From the NCBI RefSeq assembly GCF_019457885.1, contig NZ_JAHZST010000006.1, positions 186,001 through 250,000 on the forward strand: a stretch of 64,000 nt of DNA. Reading direction: 5' to 3'. The first letter of the stretch is position 1. Each line of letters starts with the position of its first letter. A program made the position numbers and the translations under genes. Origin of the DNA: Shewanella nanhaiensis (lineage in GTDB: Bacteria; Pseudomonadota; Gammaproteobacteria; Enterobacterales; Shewanellaceae). The notes under the pieces are model-generated. The model was not told where the DNA came from. It made no database searches and saw only the letters and a list, made by a program, of their open reading frames with translations. This document shows, one piece after another, positions 53,902 to 63,743 of the stretch.

Positions 53902-56091
53902 TTAAAATTTATACGTGTAGCCGACAGATACTGTCATAGGTTTACCTACAAAGTTAGAACCGTAGACTCTCGAAGTCACATACTTTTTATCAAATAGGTT
54001 CTCGGCAGTGAGGTAAAGCTCCTGTGCTTCACTGATAAAGTAACGGCCCGATAGGTCGACGATAGTTTTAGCTTCGATTAGGTTCTCTTGAGCAATCTCA
54101 CCTTCGCCAGCTTTAGTTCGAATATCATCGGTGTAACGTGCGGCTAACGTTAGTTCCCAGCTATCAGATTTAACTCCAGCTGATGCAAAAAGCATGTTTT
54201 CAGCGATATAGGGAAGTTTATAACCCTCTTCAACTTTGCCCCAAGGGTCGAAATCTGAATCGAAGCTATTGGCAAACTCAGCGTCAGTATAGGTATAGGC
54301 AAGTTTTACCGGGAAGCTAATGTCGTTTTGTGTGTTAAAGCTATAGCCTAGGCTCAGCTCCAGTCCTTTAACATCGACCTCTCCACCATTGTATTGGTCA
54401 CCGATATTTTCATCATCACAACCTTTAGATGCGGTACATTCGCCATGCATATTGCTGTAATCGCTGTAGAAAAAGATTGCTTCTGAGCTAAATTCACCAC
54501 TGTTATAGCGAGCACCAGCTTCATAGTTCCAGCTCTTCTCTTCAACTTTATCAGCATTGCCTGGAGATGCTGGGGCAAACCCTTTTTGAACACCAGCCAG
54601 TACCAGTAGATCGCTGTTAATCTGGTAGGTTACCGAAAGTGAAGGCAAGGTTGCTGAGAAACTGTTATCAATATCTTTCTTTGGCTCACCATCACGTCCG
54701 CTGTTCTCTTTGCCCCAGTCGGTACGGTTGGTCTTCACATCTTCATAGCGAAGTCCTGCGGTAATGTTAAAATCACCTAACTGGATCTTATCTTGAACGT
54801 AAAGCGCAATAGCTTCTGCGCTGTCAATGCGGTTCGAGTCGCTGCCCGGAAGGCCACTTTCGGTTCGAGTCATTACCTGATTAGCATCTAGTGAATAATG
54901 ATCGGCCCATTGGAATCTGTCCATCTCATCTTCATGGTAGCGTGCACCAAAGGCAAGGTCATGATTATCTAGGTACCAGTTCAGCTCTGTTTGAATTCCT
55001 TGTGAGATGTAGCTTCTGTTGTTTGCTTTAACACGTACATCCATTGGCGCAGATGCAGGATTTTTATCAAACGCTGATGCAGCCTCAACCCCACCTTTAC
55101 TCAGTTTTAAGCCGTTAACTTGATCGGCTTTGTACCAGTTGCGGGCAAAGTCATTGTAATAGGCGGTTGTGCCTAAGGTGAGATTATCGCTGAAATCGAT
55201 AATATGATTGATCTGCAGCTGTTTATGCTCAGTATTCATCACATCTTTTTGCGAAGCAGAGTAACGTGCATAGGGGGTTGCATCAAAGTCAGCATCGGTT
55301 AGTCCCATATAGGTTTCGTTAGAGACTTCATCTGAATATTTAAGCTTAAACTCGACGATCTGCTCATATTGAGCACCTTCAGCGGAGCGGATGCTCACTT
55401 TTGCCAGCGCATCATTTTTCTCAAAGCCTGTGTCACCGCCAACACCGTTGATATCTTTAAACCCATCGGCTTGGTAGCGGTAGAGATCCACAACGGTGCC
55501 GACACGCTCACCTTGACCGCCTGCATAAGCGTGTATTTTACCAAAGCCATTTTGACCAGCTGCAATATCTAGCTGGCCAGCTAGCTCCTCTTCAGGGATC
55601 TGACGAGAGATCATGTTGAGTACACCGCCAGTGGTTCTTGGACCATATTTGACGGTAGAGCTACCTTTTAGGATCTCAATAGATTGCATTCTGCCCGGAG
55701 TTGGAAAGTAATAGGCGGCAGGTGAGGCGTAGGGGGCAGGTGCTGCCAGTACGCCATCTTCCATGATGGTGATCTTCTCTGAGCGGTTTTGACCAGTACC
55801 ACGCATACCTATGTTGGGTCTTAAGCCGTAACCATCTTCCTCTTGAATATAGACACCAGGTACGCTGGATAGGGTGCGCATGATATCTGTGTATTTGAAG
55901 GTATCTAACTCGGCTTGACCAATTTGGTGTGCACTGCCAGGAACGGTATTAAGCGGGTTACGTTCACCGAAGATACTGATCTGTTCAATGGTCGCTTGAG
56001 AGTCTATCTCTTGTGCCATTACCTGAGGTGAAAGTGCTGTAAAGAGTGCCGTTGAAATTAGACTTAAAGATAGCGTCGTACGGTGTGACAT
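53902..56091 (-). CDS. TonB-dependent siderophore-type receptor
   Basis: This 729-residue outer-membrane transporter has a signal peptide (LISTALFTALSPQVMA). Its plug domain has VPGVYIQEEDGYGLRPNIG, RGTGQNRSEKITIMEDGV, IEILKGSSTVKYGPRTTGGV and NMISRQIP, close to the FecA/ferric-siderophore class. A 22-strand barrel ends VSVGYTYKF with terminal Phe. It has no STN domain, unlike the receptor at the left edge. I chose the start at 56091 (MSHRTT) because GGAG lies upstream; the frame extends 13 codons further. A Fur-like site lies about 50 bases upstream. Iron-chelate import is probable; the ligand is unknown. Confidence 0.9.
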   Translation of the reverse strand: MSHRTTLSLSLISTALFTALSPQVMAQEIDSQATIEQISIFGERNPLNTVPGSAHQIGQAELDTFKYTDIMRTLSSVPGVYIQEEDGYGLRPNIGMRGTGQNRSEKITIMEDGVLAAPAPYASPAAYYFPTPGRMQSIEILKGSSTVKYGPRTTGGVLNMISRQIPEEELAGQLDIAAGQNGFGKIHAYAGGQGERVGTVVDLYRYQADGFKDINGVGGDTGFEKNDALAKVSIRSAEGAQYEQIVEFKLKYSDEVSNETYMGLTDADFDATPYARYSASQKDVMNTEHKQLQINHIIDFSDNLTLGTTAYYNDFARNWYKADQVNGLKLSKGGVEAASAFDKNPASAPMDVRVKANNRSYISQGIQTELNWYLDNHDLAFGARYHEDEMDRFQWADHYSLDANQVMTRTESGLPGSDSNRIDSAEAIALYVQDKIQLGDFNITAGLRYEDVKTNRTDWGKENSGRDGEPKKDIDNSFSATLPSLSVTYQINSDLLVLAGVQKGFAPASPGNADKVEEKSWNYEAGARYNSGEFSSEAIFFYSDYSNMHGECTASKGCDDENIGDQYNGGEVDVKGLELSLGYSFNTQNDISFPVKLAYTYTDAEFANSFDSDFDPWGKVEEGYKLPYIAENMLFASAGVKSDSWELTLAARYTDDIRTKAGEGEIAQENLIEAKTIVDLSGRYFISEAQELYLTAENLFDKKYVTSRVYGSNFVGKPMTVSVGYTYKF

Positions 56092-56141
56092 AGGTGCTCC
56101 GTATTGAATATGAACGTCGAACCATCCCACTTAATGTTAAT

Positions 56142-56160
56142 GGGATTGATTATCATTTGT
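56142..56160 (-). promoter_or_regulatory. Probable Fur box upstream of the TonB receptor
   Basis: On the minus strand this reads with the core AATGATAATCA, matching the Fur consensus at 13 of 19 positions by my count. It lies about 51 bases upstream of the chosen start. Confidence 0.65.
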
Positions 56161-56382
56161 GCGCATATCCTATTCCCACTTCATTAAAATTAACTTAACA
56201 GCGTTATTCTTTACATTTGTTAACGTGAGAATTGTTGAGGTGCGCCTTTGAAGGAGTAAGTCATCGGGTGAGTGTTTTCAATCTTTTGCTATACACTGTG
56301 CGACTATTTTATCTCCACCTAAGCAATCTCTGTTTTTCGTCTTGGAAAAGCTTGGGAATATTTATAATTAAATTGAGTGAAT

Positions 56383-57084
56383 ATGTTTCTAACGCCTTAC
56401 TTTAAAAAAGAAAATCAAACAGTCACAGTAACTCCTTCTCAGGCAAGCGATTTTGCAAAGGTTGTGGCTCAGGATTTCAACCCAATTCATGATGTGGGCG
56501 CAAAGCGCTTTTGTGTGCCCGGCGATCTGCTATTTTCTTTGGTTTTAGGTGAATATGGCCTAAGCCAAAAGATGAGTTTTACCTTCCAAGGTATGGTTGG
56601 TGATGGTGTTAAATTGCAGTTTCCTGATTCGATTGGCGATGCATTTGATATCCATGACGATAAAGATAAGCTTTATCTGAATGTTGAACGTCAGGGGGAG
56701 AGCAGAAACTGTGGGACTCAAATAGAGTCGTTTATCCGTAGTTATGTGTCCTTTTCAGGATTGAACTTTATCCATGTGCTCGTGCCTATGATGAAGCAAC
56801 ATCAGGTGATGATTAACCCTGCTCGCCCTTTGGTTATCTATGAAAGTATGTCTTTCGATCTGACGACACTCGATTTCACTCAAGTGACGCTATCTTTGGT
56901 TGAGCAGGAGTTAGTGGTCGAAGGTAAGCGCGGCAATGTGACGTTGAAGTTTGAACTGCACAGTGGCGATACTTTAGTGGGAACAGGTGTGAAAACATTA
57001 GTCATGAGCGGACTTCGCCCCTATGAAGCGGATAAAGTGCAAGAGATGTGCGATACCTATGAGGGGCGCAGAACGAGCTTCTGA
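56383..57084 (+). CDS. DUF3581 family protein
   Basis: This 233-residue cytoplasmic protein matches the DUF3581 family known from Shewanella, Vibrio and relatives. DFNPIHDVGAKRFCVPGDL looks like the MaoC/hotdog-fold motif for acyl-thioester handling, and the second half repeats a beta-rich pattern, so a double-hotdog fold is possible (inference). No function is established. ATG 56383 is preferred over the GTG two codons earlier. It is divergent from the TonB receptor and alone on its strand before the glycine riboswitch. Confidence 0.85.
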   Translation: MFLTPYFKKENQTVTVTPSQASDFAKVVAQDFNPIHDVGAKRFCVPGDLLFSLVLGEYGLSQKMSFTFQGMVGDGVKLQFPDSIGDAFDIHDDKDKLYLNVERQGESRNCGTQIESFIRSYVSFSGLNFIHVLVPMMKQHQVMINPARPLVIYESMSFDLTTLDFTQVTLSLVEQELVVEGKRGNVTLKFELHSGDTLVGTGVKTLVMSGLRPYEADKVQEMCDTYEGRRTSF

Positions 57085-57329
57085 GCCCTCCGTTTTATTG
57101 ATTGATATTTATATCTTGTCACTCTGAGCCTATCTCAGGGTGACACCTTTCAACGTCCTTCCGGCCCTGTTATCTCCTCAATACCTCTGTTTTTGTTTAA
57201 AAAAAGTGCATCTGTGTTCACTTAAATCAAAAGTGTGATCTAAGTGGCTTGAGCAAGCTAGCTTATTACTGCATTCTGTGCGCCTTCCCGATTTTAATCT
57301 TATTGATTGAATAGGGAGATCCGTTCGGA

Positions 57330-57572
57330 TGAAGGTAGCAGGAGAGTGGGGAATTGCCCCCACACCGACGAGGCAACTTTAGATCTGTTTGATTTGGTCT
57401 AAATACTCTTTCAGGTGCCAATTGTGATTGGCGTGGACTGTTACTGGACGAGCCTCTGGAGAGACTGTGAGCAGCTAAGTGTTCGTCAACTTAACTGTTA
57501 CACAGCGCCGAAGGCGAAAGTGTTTGCTCAAATGCAAACGCGAAACGCTCAGGCAAAAGGACAGAGGAGAGG
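57330..57572 (+). ncRNA. Tandem glycine riboswitch
   Basis: Two glycine aptamers are joined by a short linker. In aptamer 1: GGAGAG, ACCGACGAGGCAA, CTCTTTCAGGT and GGACTGTTACTGGACGAGCC. Linker and start of aptamer 2: TCTGGAGAGACTG. In aptamer 2: GCGCCGAAGGCGAAA, CGCTCAGGCAAAAGGACAGAG. The order and spacing agree with the Vibrio cholerae tandem riboswitch, which also precedes a Na+/amino-acid symporter gene. An expression platform of ~195 bases lies before the AGCS gene. I see no clear terminator there. Confidence 0.92.
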
Positions 57573-57767
57573 ATGACTGTGTTGGTTATTGTTATAACTG
57601 CATAAAGTCACTGTCGTTTGTCGCTGCGCCTTTTTGACCTCACTCATTGTTAGGTCGACTTAATCGCTCGTTGCAACCGGCCAGTGCCAGCAACAGCCAT
57701 TTCTTTTCCTCCTCCGATTATTAATAACTCTTTATAGAGTTTTGTTGTTTAATACTCGAGGAATATC

Positions 57768-59141
57768 ATGAATTTTCACGCGCTTTTAGCCGATATCAAT
57801 GCCATTGTCTGGGGACCTGTTACCCTGTGCTTATTGGTTGGAACCGGCCTCTACCTCACTCTTAGATTGAAACTTATTCAAGTCTTTAAGCTGCCTATGG
57901 CACTGGGTTTACTGTTTAAACCTGCTAATGGTAAGGGAGACTTGTCCTCTTTTGCTGCACTGTGTACTGCACTGTCTGCCACAATCGGTACTGGCAATAT
58001 TGTTGGCGTGGCCACTGCGATTAAAATTGGCGGCCCAGGGGCGCTATTTTGGATGTGGCTGGCTGCCTTTTTCGGTATGGCAACTAAGTATGCTGAGTGT
58101 ATGCTTGCGGTTAAGTACCGCACCACAGATGCACGGGGACAGATAGCCGGTGGCCCTATGTACTATATTGAACGCGGTCTGGGATTATCTTGGCTAGCAA
58201 AGCTATTTGCTATTTTCGGTGTAGGGGTCGCTTTTTTTGGGATCGGCACCTTTGCTCAGGTTAACGCGATCAGCGATGCGTTAACTATCGCTTTTCATGT
58301 ACCCGCTTGGGCTACCGCATTGGTATTGACGATTTTGGTTGCTGCCGTCACCTTAGGTGGGGTGAAACGTATCGCCAATGTGGCACAAAAGTTAGTGCCC
58401 ACTATGGCGCTGGGGTATGTACTTGCTTGTCTTTGGGTGCTGGTTACTTTTTCAGATCAGATTCTGCCAGCGTTTGAGCTGGTGATTCATTCAGCCTTTA
58501 CTCCTATTTCGGCTGCTGGTGGTTTCCTTGGGGCTACCGTTGCTCAAGCGCTGCAAATTGGTATCGCTCGCGGTGTATTCTCCAATGAATCTGGTCTTGG
58601 TAGCGCCCCCATTGCGGCGGCTGCAGCTAAGACTAATGAGCCTGTGGAGCAAGGTCTTGTGAGTATGACTGGTACCTTCTTCGATACCATTATCATCTGC
58701 ACCATGACTGGACTGGTGTTGATTATCACAGGTGTTTGGAGTGGCGATACTGCTGGTGCTGCGATGACCAGCGCTGCATTTGCTAGCGGTGGCTCTGTGC
58801 TCGTGGGTCAATACTTTGTGACAGTGGCGCTAGTCTGTTTTGCCTTTACCACGATTTTAGGCTGGCACTATTACGGTGAGCGGTGCTGGTATTACTTGAT
58901 GGGAGAGCGTGGATTGCGTGCCTATCAGGGAATATTTCTTGGCTTAATAGCTGTGGGCTCCTTTATTCATCTGGATATGATCTGGCTGCTAGCCGATACC
59001 GTGAATGGTTTAATGGCTATTCCTAATTTGATCGCAATTATCGGCTTGCGTCATATTATCTATTTGGAAACATTAAGCTATTTCACTAGGTTTGATAAAA
59101 AGAATTTAGAGGGTACCCCCTCTGGCGTGTTACCGAGTTAA
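57768..59141 (+). CDS. Na+/alanine (glycine) symporter, AGCS family
   Basis: This 457-residue inner-membrane carrier has about 10-11 membrane helices and takes up alanine or glycine with Na+. Family motifs are visible: CTALSATIGTGNIVGVATAI, GGPGALFWMWLAAFFGMATKY, GGPMYYIERGLG, RGVFSNESGLGSAPIAAAAA and TTILGWHYYGERC. AGGAATATC precedes the ATG. The upstream glycine riboswitch suggests glycine as a physiological substrate, with transport tuned to glycine level. A hairpin follows the stop. Confidence 0.95.
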   Translation: MNFHALLADINAIVWGPVTLCLLVGTGLYLTLRLKLIQVFKLPMALGLLFKPANGKGDLSSFAALCTALSATIGTGNIVGVATAIKIGGPGALFWMWLAAFFGMATKYAECMLAVKYRTTDARGQIAGGPMYYIERGLGLSWLAKLFAIFGVGVAFFGIGTFAQVNAISDALTIAFHVPAWATALVLTILVAAVTLGGVKRIANVAQKLVPTMALGYVLACLWVLVTFSDQILPAFELVIHSAFTPISAAGGFLGATVAQALQIGIARGVFSNESGLGSAPIAAAAAKTNEPVEQGLVSMTGTFFDTIIICTMTGLVLIITGVWSGDTAGAAMTSAAFASGGSVLVGQYFVTVALVCFAFTTILGWHYYGERCWYYLMGERGLRAYQGIFLGLIAVGSFIHLDMIWLLADTVNGLMAIPNLIAIIGLRHIIYLETLSYFTRFDKKNLEGTPSGVLPS

Positions 59142-59153
59142 ATGATGAATTAA

Positions 59154-59185
59154 CTCGAGAGTTAGCATTTTGCCCTGCTCTCGAG
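59154..59185 (+). terminator. Hairpin after the AGCS gene
   Basis: A perfect 8-bp stem (59154-59161 with 59178-59185) and a 16-base loop lie 12 bases after the stop, with only a weak T-stretch (ACTTTTAC) some bases later. Confidence 0.5.
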
Positions 59186-59414
59186 AATCCCACTTTTACA
59201 CTGAGTTTAACTGCTCTTTCCTTGTGCGACGCTCTGTCGTGAAATAGCGTATGATCTCGCTTTTAATGCCTAAGCCGCTTGCTCGGCTGCCTCTAATTGC
59301 TAAGTGTGTCGCTTTGATCTATTTTAGACACACGAAATTATAATGAAACTCACTCATCTCCTGAGTTTGATGTTATATCGCCTCCAATGAGGCAATGTTT
59401 GGATAAGGAAAGAA

Positions 59415-62400
59415 ATGCCAAGCTTGAATCGAATAGTGCTTATCGATACGCACCTCCCCGGCGTTGTGGAACTCGCCCTAGATGGACATACCAATATTTG
59501 TGGTACTAACGCCTCAGGAAAGACCACGCTACAGCGTTTGGTTCCTGTCTTTTATGGCGAATACCCGAGCCGTGTAGTTCCCTCGACCCGTGATAGTTTC
59601 GAGCGTTGGTATCTGCCCCATGATACGAGTTTTATTATCTATGAATACAAGCGAAGCGATGGCCTGCTAAACCAAGCTGTTCTGGCATCGGCTGGAGATG
59701 GTAAAGGGGTGAACTACCGCTTTATTGGCAAAGGGTTTGAGCTTGAAGATTATATAAAGTCGAATCTAGGCGACATGGTTCAGTGTCACACTATGGCTGA
59801 GCTGGGTCGTGAGATGAAGCGCGCGGGTGTAGCTGTGACTAACCTGCTTAATACCCGTGAGTTTAGAGCGATTATTCAAAATGATCGTGCACTGTTAAGC
59901 ACTGGCAGCAACCGCACTGAGCTGCGTAATTATGCCCGACAATTCTCGCTGTGTGAGTCTGAGCACTCACTACGCCATATCGAAAAACTTGCTAAGGCCG
60001 TACACTCGAAAGAGGGCAAGATGGAGACGATCAAGTCAATGATCGCCGCCATATTAGAGGAGGATGGGGTGAACCCGCCTAGCTCTCGCCTGAATCCGCA
60101 AAGGGTAGAGGCATGGATTAGAGACAGTCAGCTTATCCAAGGTTTTGAGCAGATCCGCCCAGAGTTTGAGAAACTTGAGCAGGAGTTCAATCAGCTATTG
60201 AGCGCCGAGCAGCGTCTCGCCAGTCTAAAACGTGGCTACAGCCAAGATGAAACCGCTGAGGTTGAGCGTCAGGAACACCATCAGGATCTTTCAAAGGCAT
60301 TAAATGCACAGCTTAGGGCACTTGATGAGGAGTGGAAGGAGCAGCGCGATGAGCTTAATCTGGATCTCTCTGCCGCTAAAGGTGATGTTGCCAAATATGA
60401 GTATGAGCTCGATGCCATTGAAGATCAGCACGCAAACTTCTTGGATGCAGATATTGAGCAGGCCAAGATGGACCTGGAGCAGTTACCTAACTGGCGTGGC
60501 AGTTTAGAGAACTTAACTGAGCGTCATAAGCTTCAAACTGAGAAACACCAAGATGTTGAGGCGGCTTACAATGCTCGCCGCAGTAAGATAGGCGAAGGGC
60601 TCAACCGTGAACTTGAAAATCTGCATAAAGAGCAAGATAGCCACCGTGAGAGCCGTGATAAGCAAAGAGAGCTTGGACGTGGTGAGCTTGAAGCATTAGA
60701 TGGTCAGTGGCGCGAGCAGATGGAAACAGGCCGCACTAAATTCCATGAAGATGAGTATCAACTTAAGCTCTCTGCCGCTGAGCTTAAGGTACGTGTCGAC
60801 AGCGTTACCTATACCGAAGAGGAAAAGTTAGCGCTAGCTATCTTTGATGAGCGGATAACCCATGCCGATGAGGAGCAGGAGAGCTGCAACGCTAAGGTCG
60901 ATAGACTGACCATAGAGGAGCGTAAGCTCAGAGCTAAGCGAGATCAAGCTAACGAAGCACTGCGTGTTTCCGGTATTCGAGTCACAGAACGCCAGAGTGA
61001 ACTCGATGAGATACACCACATTCTCTTCCCTCAATCCCATACTTTGCTTGAGTTTTTGCGTAAAGAGACTCAAAACTGGGAGGAGACATTAGGCAAGGTG
61101 ATTAACCCTGAGTTGCTACATCGTAGTGACCTTCACCCCTCAGCACTTTCTGAAAAGGTGGACGCCCTTTATGGTATCGCACTGGATCTTAAGGCGATTG
61201 ATGCCCCTGAATATGCCGCTTCGGAGCAGGAGTTGCGTATTCGTCATGCCAAGGCTGAAGAGTTGTTGCAGAGTGCTAAGGAGCTGCAAGTTGAGGCTGA
61301 AGATCAGTTAGTGGCCATTAACGCTGAGCTCGATGGATTGACACGTGAACTGACTTTTGCCCGTACAGCTTATAAGAATAGTCGTGACGATCTGCGTCGA
61401 CTGTTTGATGACAAGCGCAGTGAGCAGGAGAAGATTAATCAGTCATTGAGCTTGCGCAAAGCGGATGCCCAGAAGAGCTTGAGTCGTTTAGACAGTGACC
61501 TAAAGCAGTTAAAACAGCAGCATCAAGAGTGGCTTGAGGAGCAAAAAGAGCAGGCCCTTGAAGCCAGAATGGAGAAGAATGCATACTGGCAAGAGGTGGT
61601 TGGGGCACTGGATAATCAGCTCAATCAGATCAAGGCCAATATCGAACAGAGACGTGCTCACGCTAAGAGCGAGCAGAAAGCCTGTGAACAGTGGTATAAG
61701 AGTGAACTTAAATCTCGTGGCATCGATGAAGATAAGATTGTTGCCCTCAAACAAGAAATACGGGATCTGGAAACTAGCATCAGCAAGGCTGAGCAGCGCC
61801 GCAGTGAAGTGCTGCGTTATGATGATTGGTATCAACATACCTGGCTTAATCGTAAGCCTAAGCTGCAGACCGAGCTTGGCAAGGTTAAAGTGGCCACTTC
61901 AGAAATAGATCAGCAGCTTAAGTCTAAGGCTAATGAGGTGAAATCTCAGCGTCAGGTATTGGATAGCCAGCGTAAACAGTCTGATGCGACTCAAGTCGAG
62001 GCGTCGGAGAACCTGACTAAACTGCGCAGTGTGATGCGTAAGTTAAGCGAGCTTAAACTGCCAAACAGCAAAGATGATGCACAAGGTGGTTTAAGTGAGC
62101 GTCTGCGTCAAGGTGAGGACCAGCTACTTAAGCGTGATAGCTTATTGAGCTCTGTGAAGCAGTACGTTGAACATTTTGACTCCGTGATTGCTAGCAAGTC
62201 AGGCTCGAGCCTCTCTGAGACATGGGAGCGAGCTCGTGAAGAGTCGAGTTTCCTAAATGATAAAGGGATCCGTATTCTCGATTACCGCAAGCTAGTGCCT
62301 CAACTTGAGCAGCTACTCAATGTGATGGTGCCGCAATCGATGACCGCACTTCGCGAGCAGGGACGTATCTTTGGTGTTGACCTGACCGCTTTTTATGATG

Positions 62401-63089
62401 TCTTGGTGGATATCGATCGTCGTATTGCCTCTCAAAGCGCCCGTATTACCCGTGAAGTGGGTGAGGAGCTGTTCCTCGATGGCGTCTCTGAGTCTGCGGT
62501 TAAGATCCGCTCGCGGATCAGTGAGCTAGAGTTCTGGCCTGAACTTGAGGCTTTTGTTAAGGCCTTCCATCAGTGGAAAGCTGACGGCTTTAGTGAGCTT
62601 CCTGATGAGAACTACACCAACAGTATGCGCCGCGCGCTGGATATTATTGGCCGTGCCGCCCTGTCAGGTGGCATCGCTAAACTGCTTGAGATTGAGTTAA
62701 GGCTTAAAGAGGGTAACAGTGACCTGGTTATTCGTACTGATAGGCAACTTAATGAGTCTTCGAGTCATGGTATGGCTTATCTGATCTTGTGTAAGTTCCT
62801 GCTGGCCTTTACCCGATTGCTGCGTGGCCGCGCCGATGTGACCATTCATTGGCCTATCGATGAGCTTGGCACCTTACACCACGGTAACGTGAAGAAGATT
62901 TTTGATGCCTGTGAAAATAACAACATCTCTGTTTTAGGTGCCTTCCCTAACCCAGAGTCTGAAGTGCTTAACCTGTTTGCTAATCGTTACATCATCAACA
63001 AACAGACCAAGAAACTTCAAGTGGTGAAGCCACAAATTAATCCAATCGCTGCCAAACTCAGCCAGCGTAATGCAAGGGAGGCGGTGTAA
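59415..63089 (+). CDS. SMC-like ATPase (MksB/JetC-type, DUF3584-like)
   Basis: This 1224-residue cytoplasmic ATPase has the layout of SMC/MukB proteins. Walker A GTNASGKTT lies at 30-38. Very long coiled-coil arms span about 230-900, with a probable hinge near 520-590. The C-terminal head has signature-like SSSHGMAYLILCKFLL and Walker B TIHWPIDELGTLHHG. The size and the N-terminal VELALDGHTNICG resemble the DUF3584 family. Its stop overlaps the next start by one base (TAATG), and the next two genes look like the small partners of such ATPases. DNA loop extrusion is the family role, used for chromosome handling (Mks) or plasmid defence (Wadjet). Confidence 0.82.
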   Translation: MPSLNRIVLIDTHLPGVVELALDGHTNICGTNASGKTTLQRLVPVFYGEYPSRVVPSTRDSFERWYLPHDTSFIIYEYKRSDGLLNQAVLASAGDGKGVNYRFIGKGFELEDYIKSNLGDMVQCHTMAELGREMKRAGVAVTNLLNTREFRAIIQNDRALLSTGSNRTELRNYARQFSLCESEHSLRHIEKLAKAVHSKEGKMETIKSMIAAILEEDGVNPPSSRLNPQRVEAWIRDSQLIQGFEQIRPEFEKLEQEFNQLLSAEQRLASLKRGYSQDETAEVERQEHHQDLSKALNAQLRALDEEWKEQRDELNLDLSAAKGDVAKYEYELDAIEDQHANFLDADIEQAKMDLEQLPNWRGSLENLTERHKLQTEKHQDVEAAYNARRSKIGEGLNRELENLHKEQDSHRESRDKQRELGRGELEALDGQWREQMETGRTKFHEDEYQLKLSAAELKVRVDSVTYTEEEKLALAIFDERITHADEEQESCNAKVDRLTIEERKLRAKRDQANEALRVSGIRVTERQSELDEIHHILFPQSHTLLEFLRKETQNWEETLGKVINPELLHRSDLHPSALSEKVDALYGIALDLKAIDAPEYAASEQELRIRHAKAEELLQSAKELQVEAEDQLVAINAELDGLTRELTFARTAYKNSRDDLRRLFDDKRSEQEKINQSLSLRKADAQKSLSRLDSDLKQLKQQHQEWLEEQKEQALEARMEKNAYWQEVVGALDNQLNQIKANIEQRRAHAKSEQKACEQWYKSELKSRGIDEDKIVALKQEIRDLETSISKAEQRRSEVLRYDDWYQHTWLNRKPKLQTELGKVKVATSEIDQQLKSKANEVKSQRQVLDSQRKQSDATQVEASENLTKLRSVMRKLSELKLPNSKDDAQGGLSERLRQGEDQLLKRDSLLSSVKQYVEHFDSVIASKSGSSLSETWERAREESSFLNDKGIRILDYRKLVPQLEQLLNVMVPQSMTALREQGRIFGVDLTAFYDVLVDIDRRIASQSARITREVGEELFLDGVSESAVKIRSRISELEFWPELEAFVKAFHQWKADGFSELPDENYTNSMRRALDIIGRAALSGGIAKLLEIELRLKEGNSDLVIRTDRQLNESSSHGMAYLILCKFLLAFTRLLRGRADVTIHWPIDELGTLHHGNVKKIFDACENNNISVLGAFPNPESEVLNLFANRYIINKQTKKLQVVKPQINPIAAKLSQRNAREAV

Positions 63090-63742
63090 TGTCAGAGGTT
63101 AATGAGACGATTGTTGTTGGTACAGGTGGGATTATTGAAAGGTTGCTAAAAGGCGAGTTTATCTGCCGTACTACCGATGAGGAGAGCTGGCGTGCGTTGA
63201 AAAATCCCAGTACTCGTGAGCGGGTCGAGAGCTATCTGAATCAGATCAACCGTACTATCGGTTCGGCAGGCGAAGGTGAGGTATTTTTCTGTGGTTATCA
63301 GCAGCTGGGTGACAGTGAGCGTAAAGTGATCTCCTCTCAGTTTAAAGATATCTGTAATGCGCTTATTCCGTTAGTGGAGTGGCTGGTCTTGGTTCAGGAA
63401 GCCAGCGGACAAGATGCGCCACTTTCTGAGGGAGCGGCGGTGCGCCTAACTGAGCTACAAACACGCATTGAAGACACGCCAGCGTTTCGTGAGCAACTGG
63501 CTAAAATAAGTCACTATCGGCTATTTGGCTCCACCAGTACAAATGTGGATGCCCAGATTAAGCTGGTGTTTAAGCGTTTGGTGGAGCTTGGCTACTTGGC
63601 CAGACCCAATGCCGAGAAGCAGATCTTTATCGCAACGGGTAAATTAGATTATCTCTATGAGGTGATCCGTTTTATCGATGAGACTGAGGGCTTGAGTCTG
63701 GAAGCTCAAGCTGAAACAGCGACCCAAAGGGATCTGGTTTAA
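63089..63742 (+). CDS. Probable KITE/MksE-like subunit of the SMC complex
   Basis: This 217-residue protein sits between the SMC-like gene and a third co-directional gene. The C-terminal half looks like a winged helix, with YRLFGSTSTNVDAQIKLVFK followed by LVELGYLARPN and IFIATGKLDYLYEVIRFIDE. That agrees with MukE/MksE-type subunits that bind the kleisin and regulate the ATPase. The N-terminus is helical with no catalytic motif. The one-base overlap with the SMC gene and the 1-base gap to the next gene show a tight operon. The call comes from position plus weak sequence resemblance. Confidence 0.68.
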   Translation: MSEVNETIVVGTGGIIERLLKGEFICRTTDEESWRALKNPSTRERVESYLNQINRTIGSAGEGEVFFCGYQQLGDSERKVISSQFKDICNALIPLVEWLVLVQEASGQDAPLSEGAAVRLTELQTRIEDTPAFREQLAKISHYRLFGSTSTNVDAQIKLVFKRLVELGYLARPNAEKQIFIATGKLDYLYEVIRFIDETEGLSLEAQAETATQRDLV

Positions 63743-63743
63743 G

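Noticed and set aside
57330..57572. Region first considered as a tRNA or small RNA because of its many short stems
   Set aside because: Its motifs fit a tandem glycine riboswitch, and no tRNA acceptor/anticodon layout is present.
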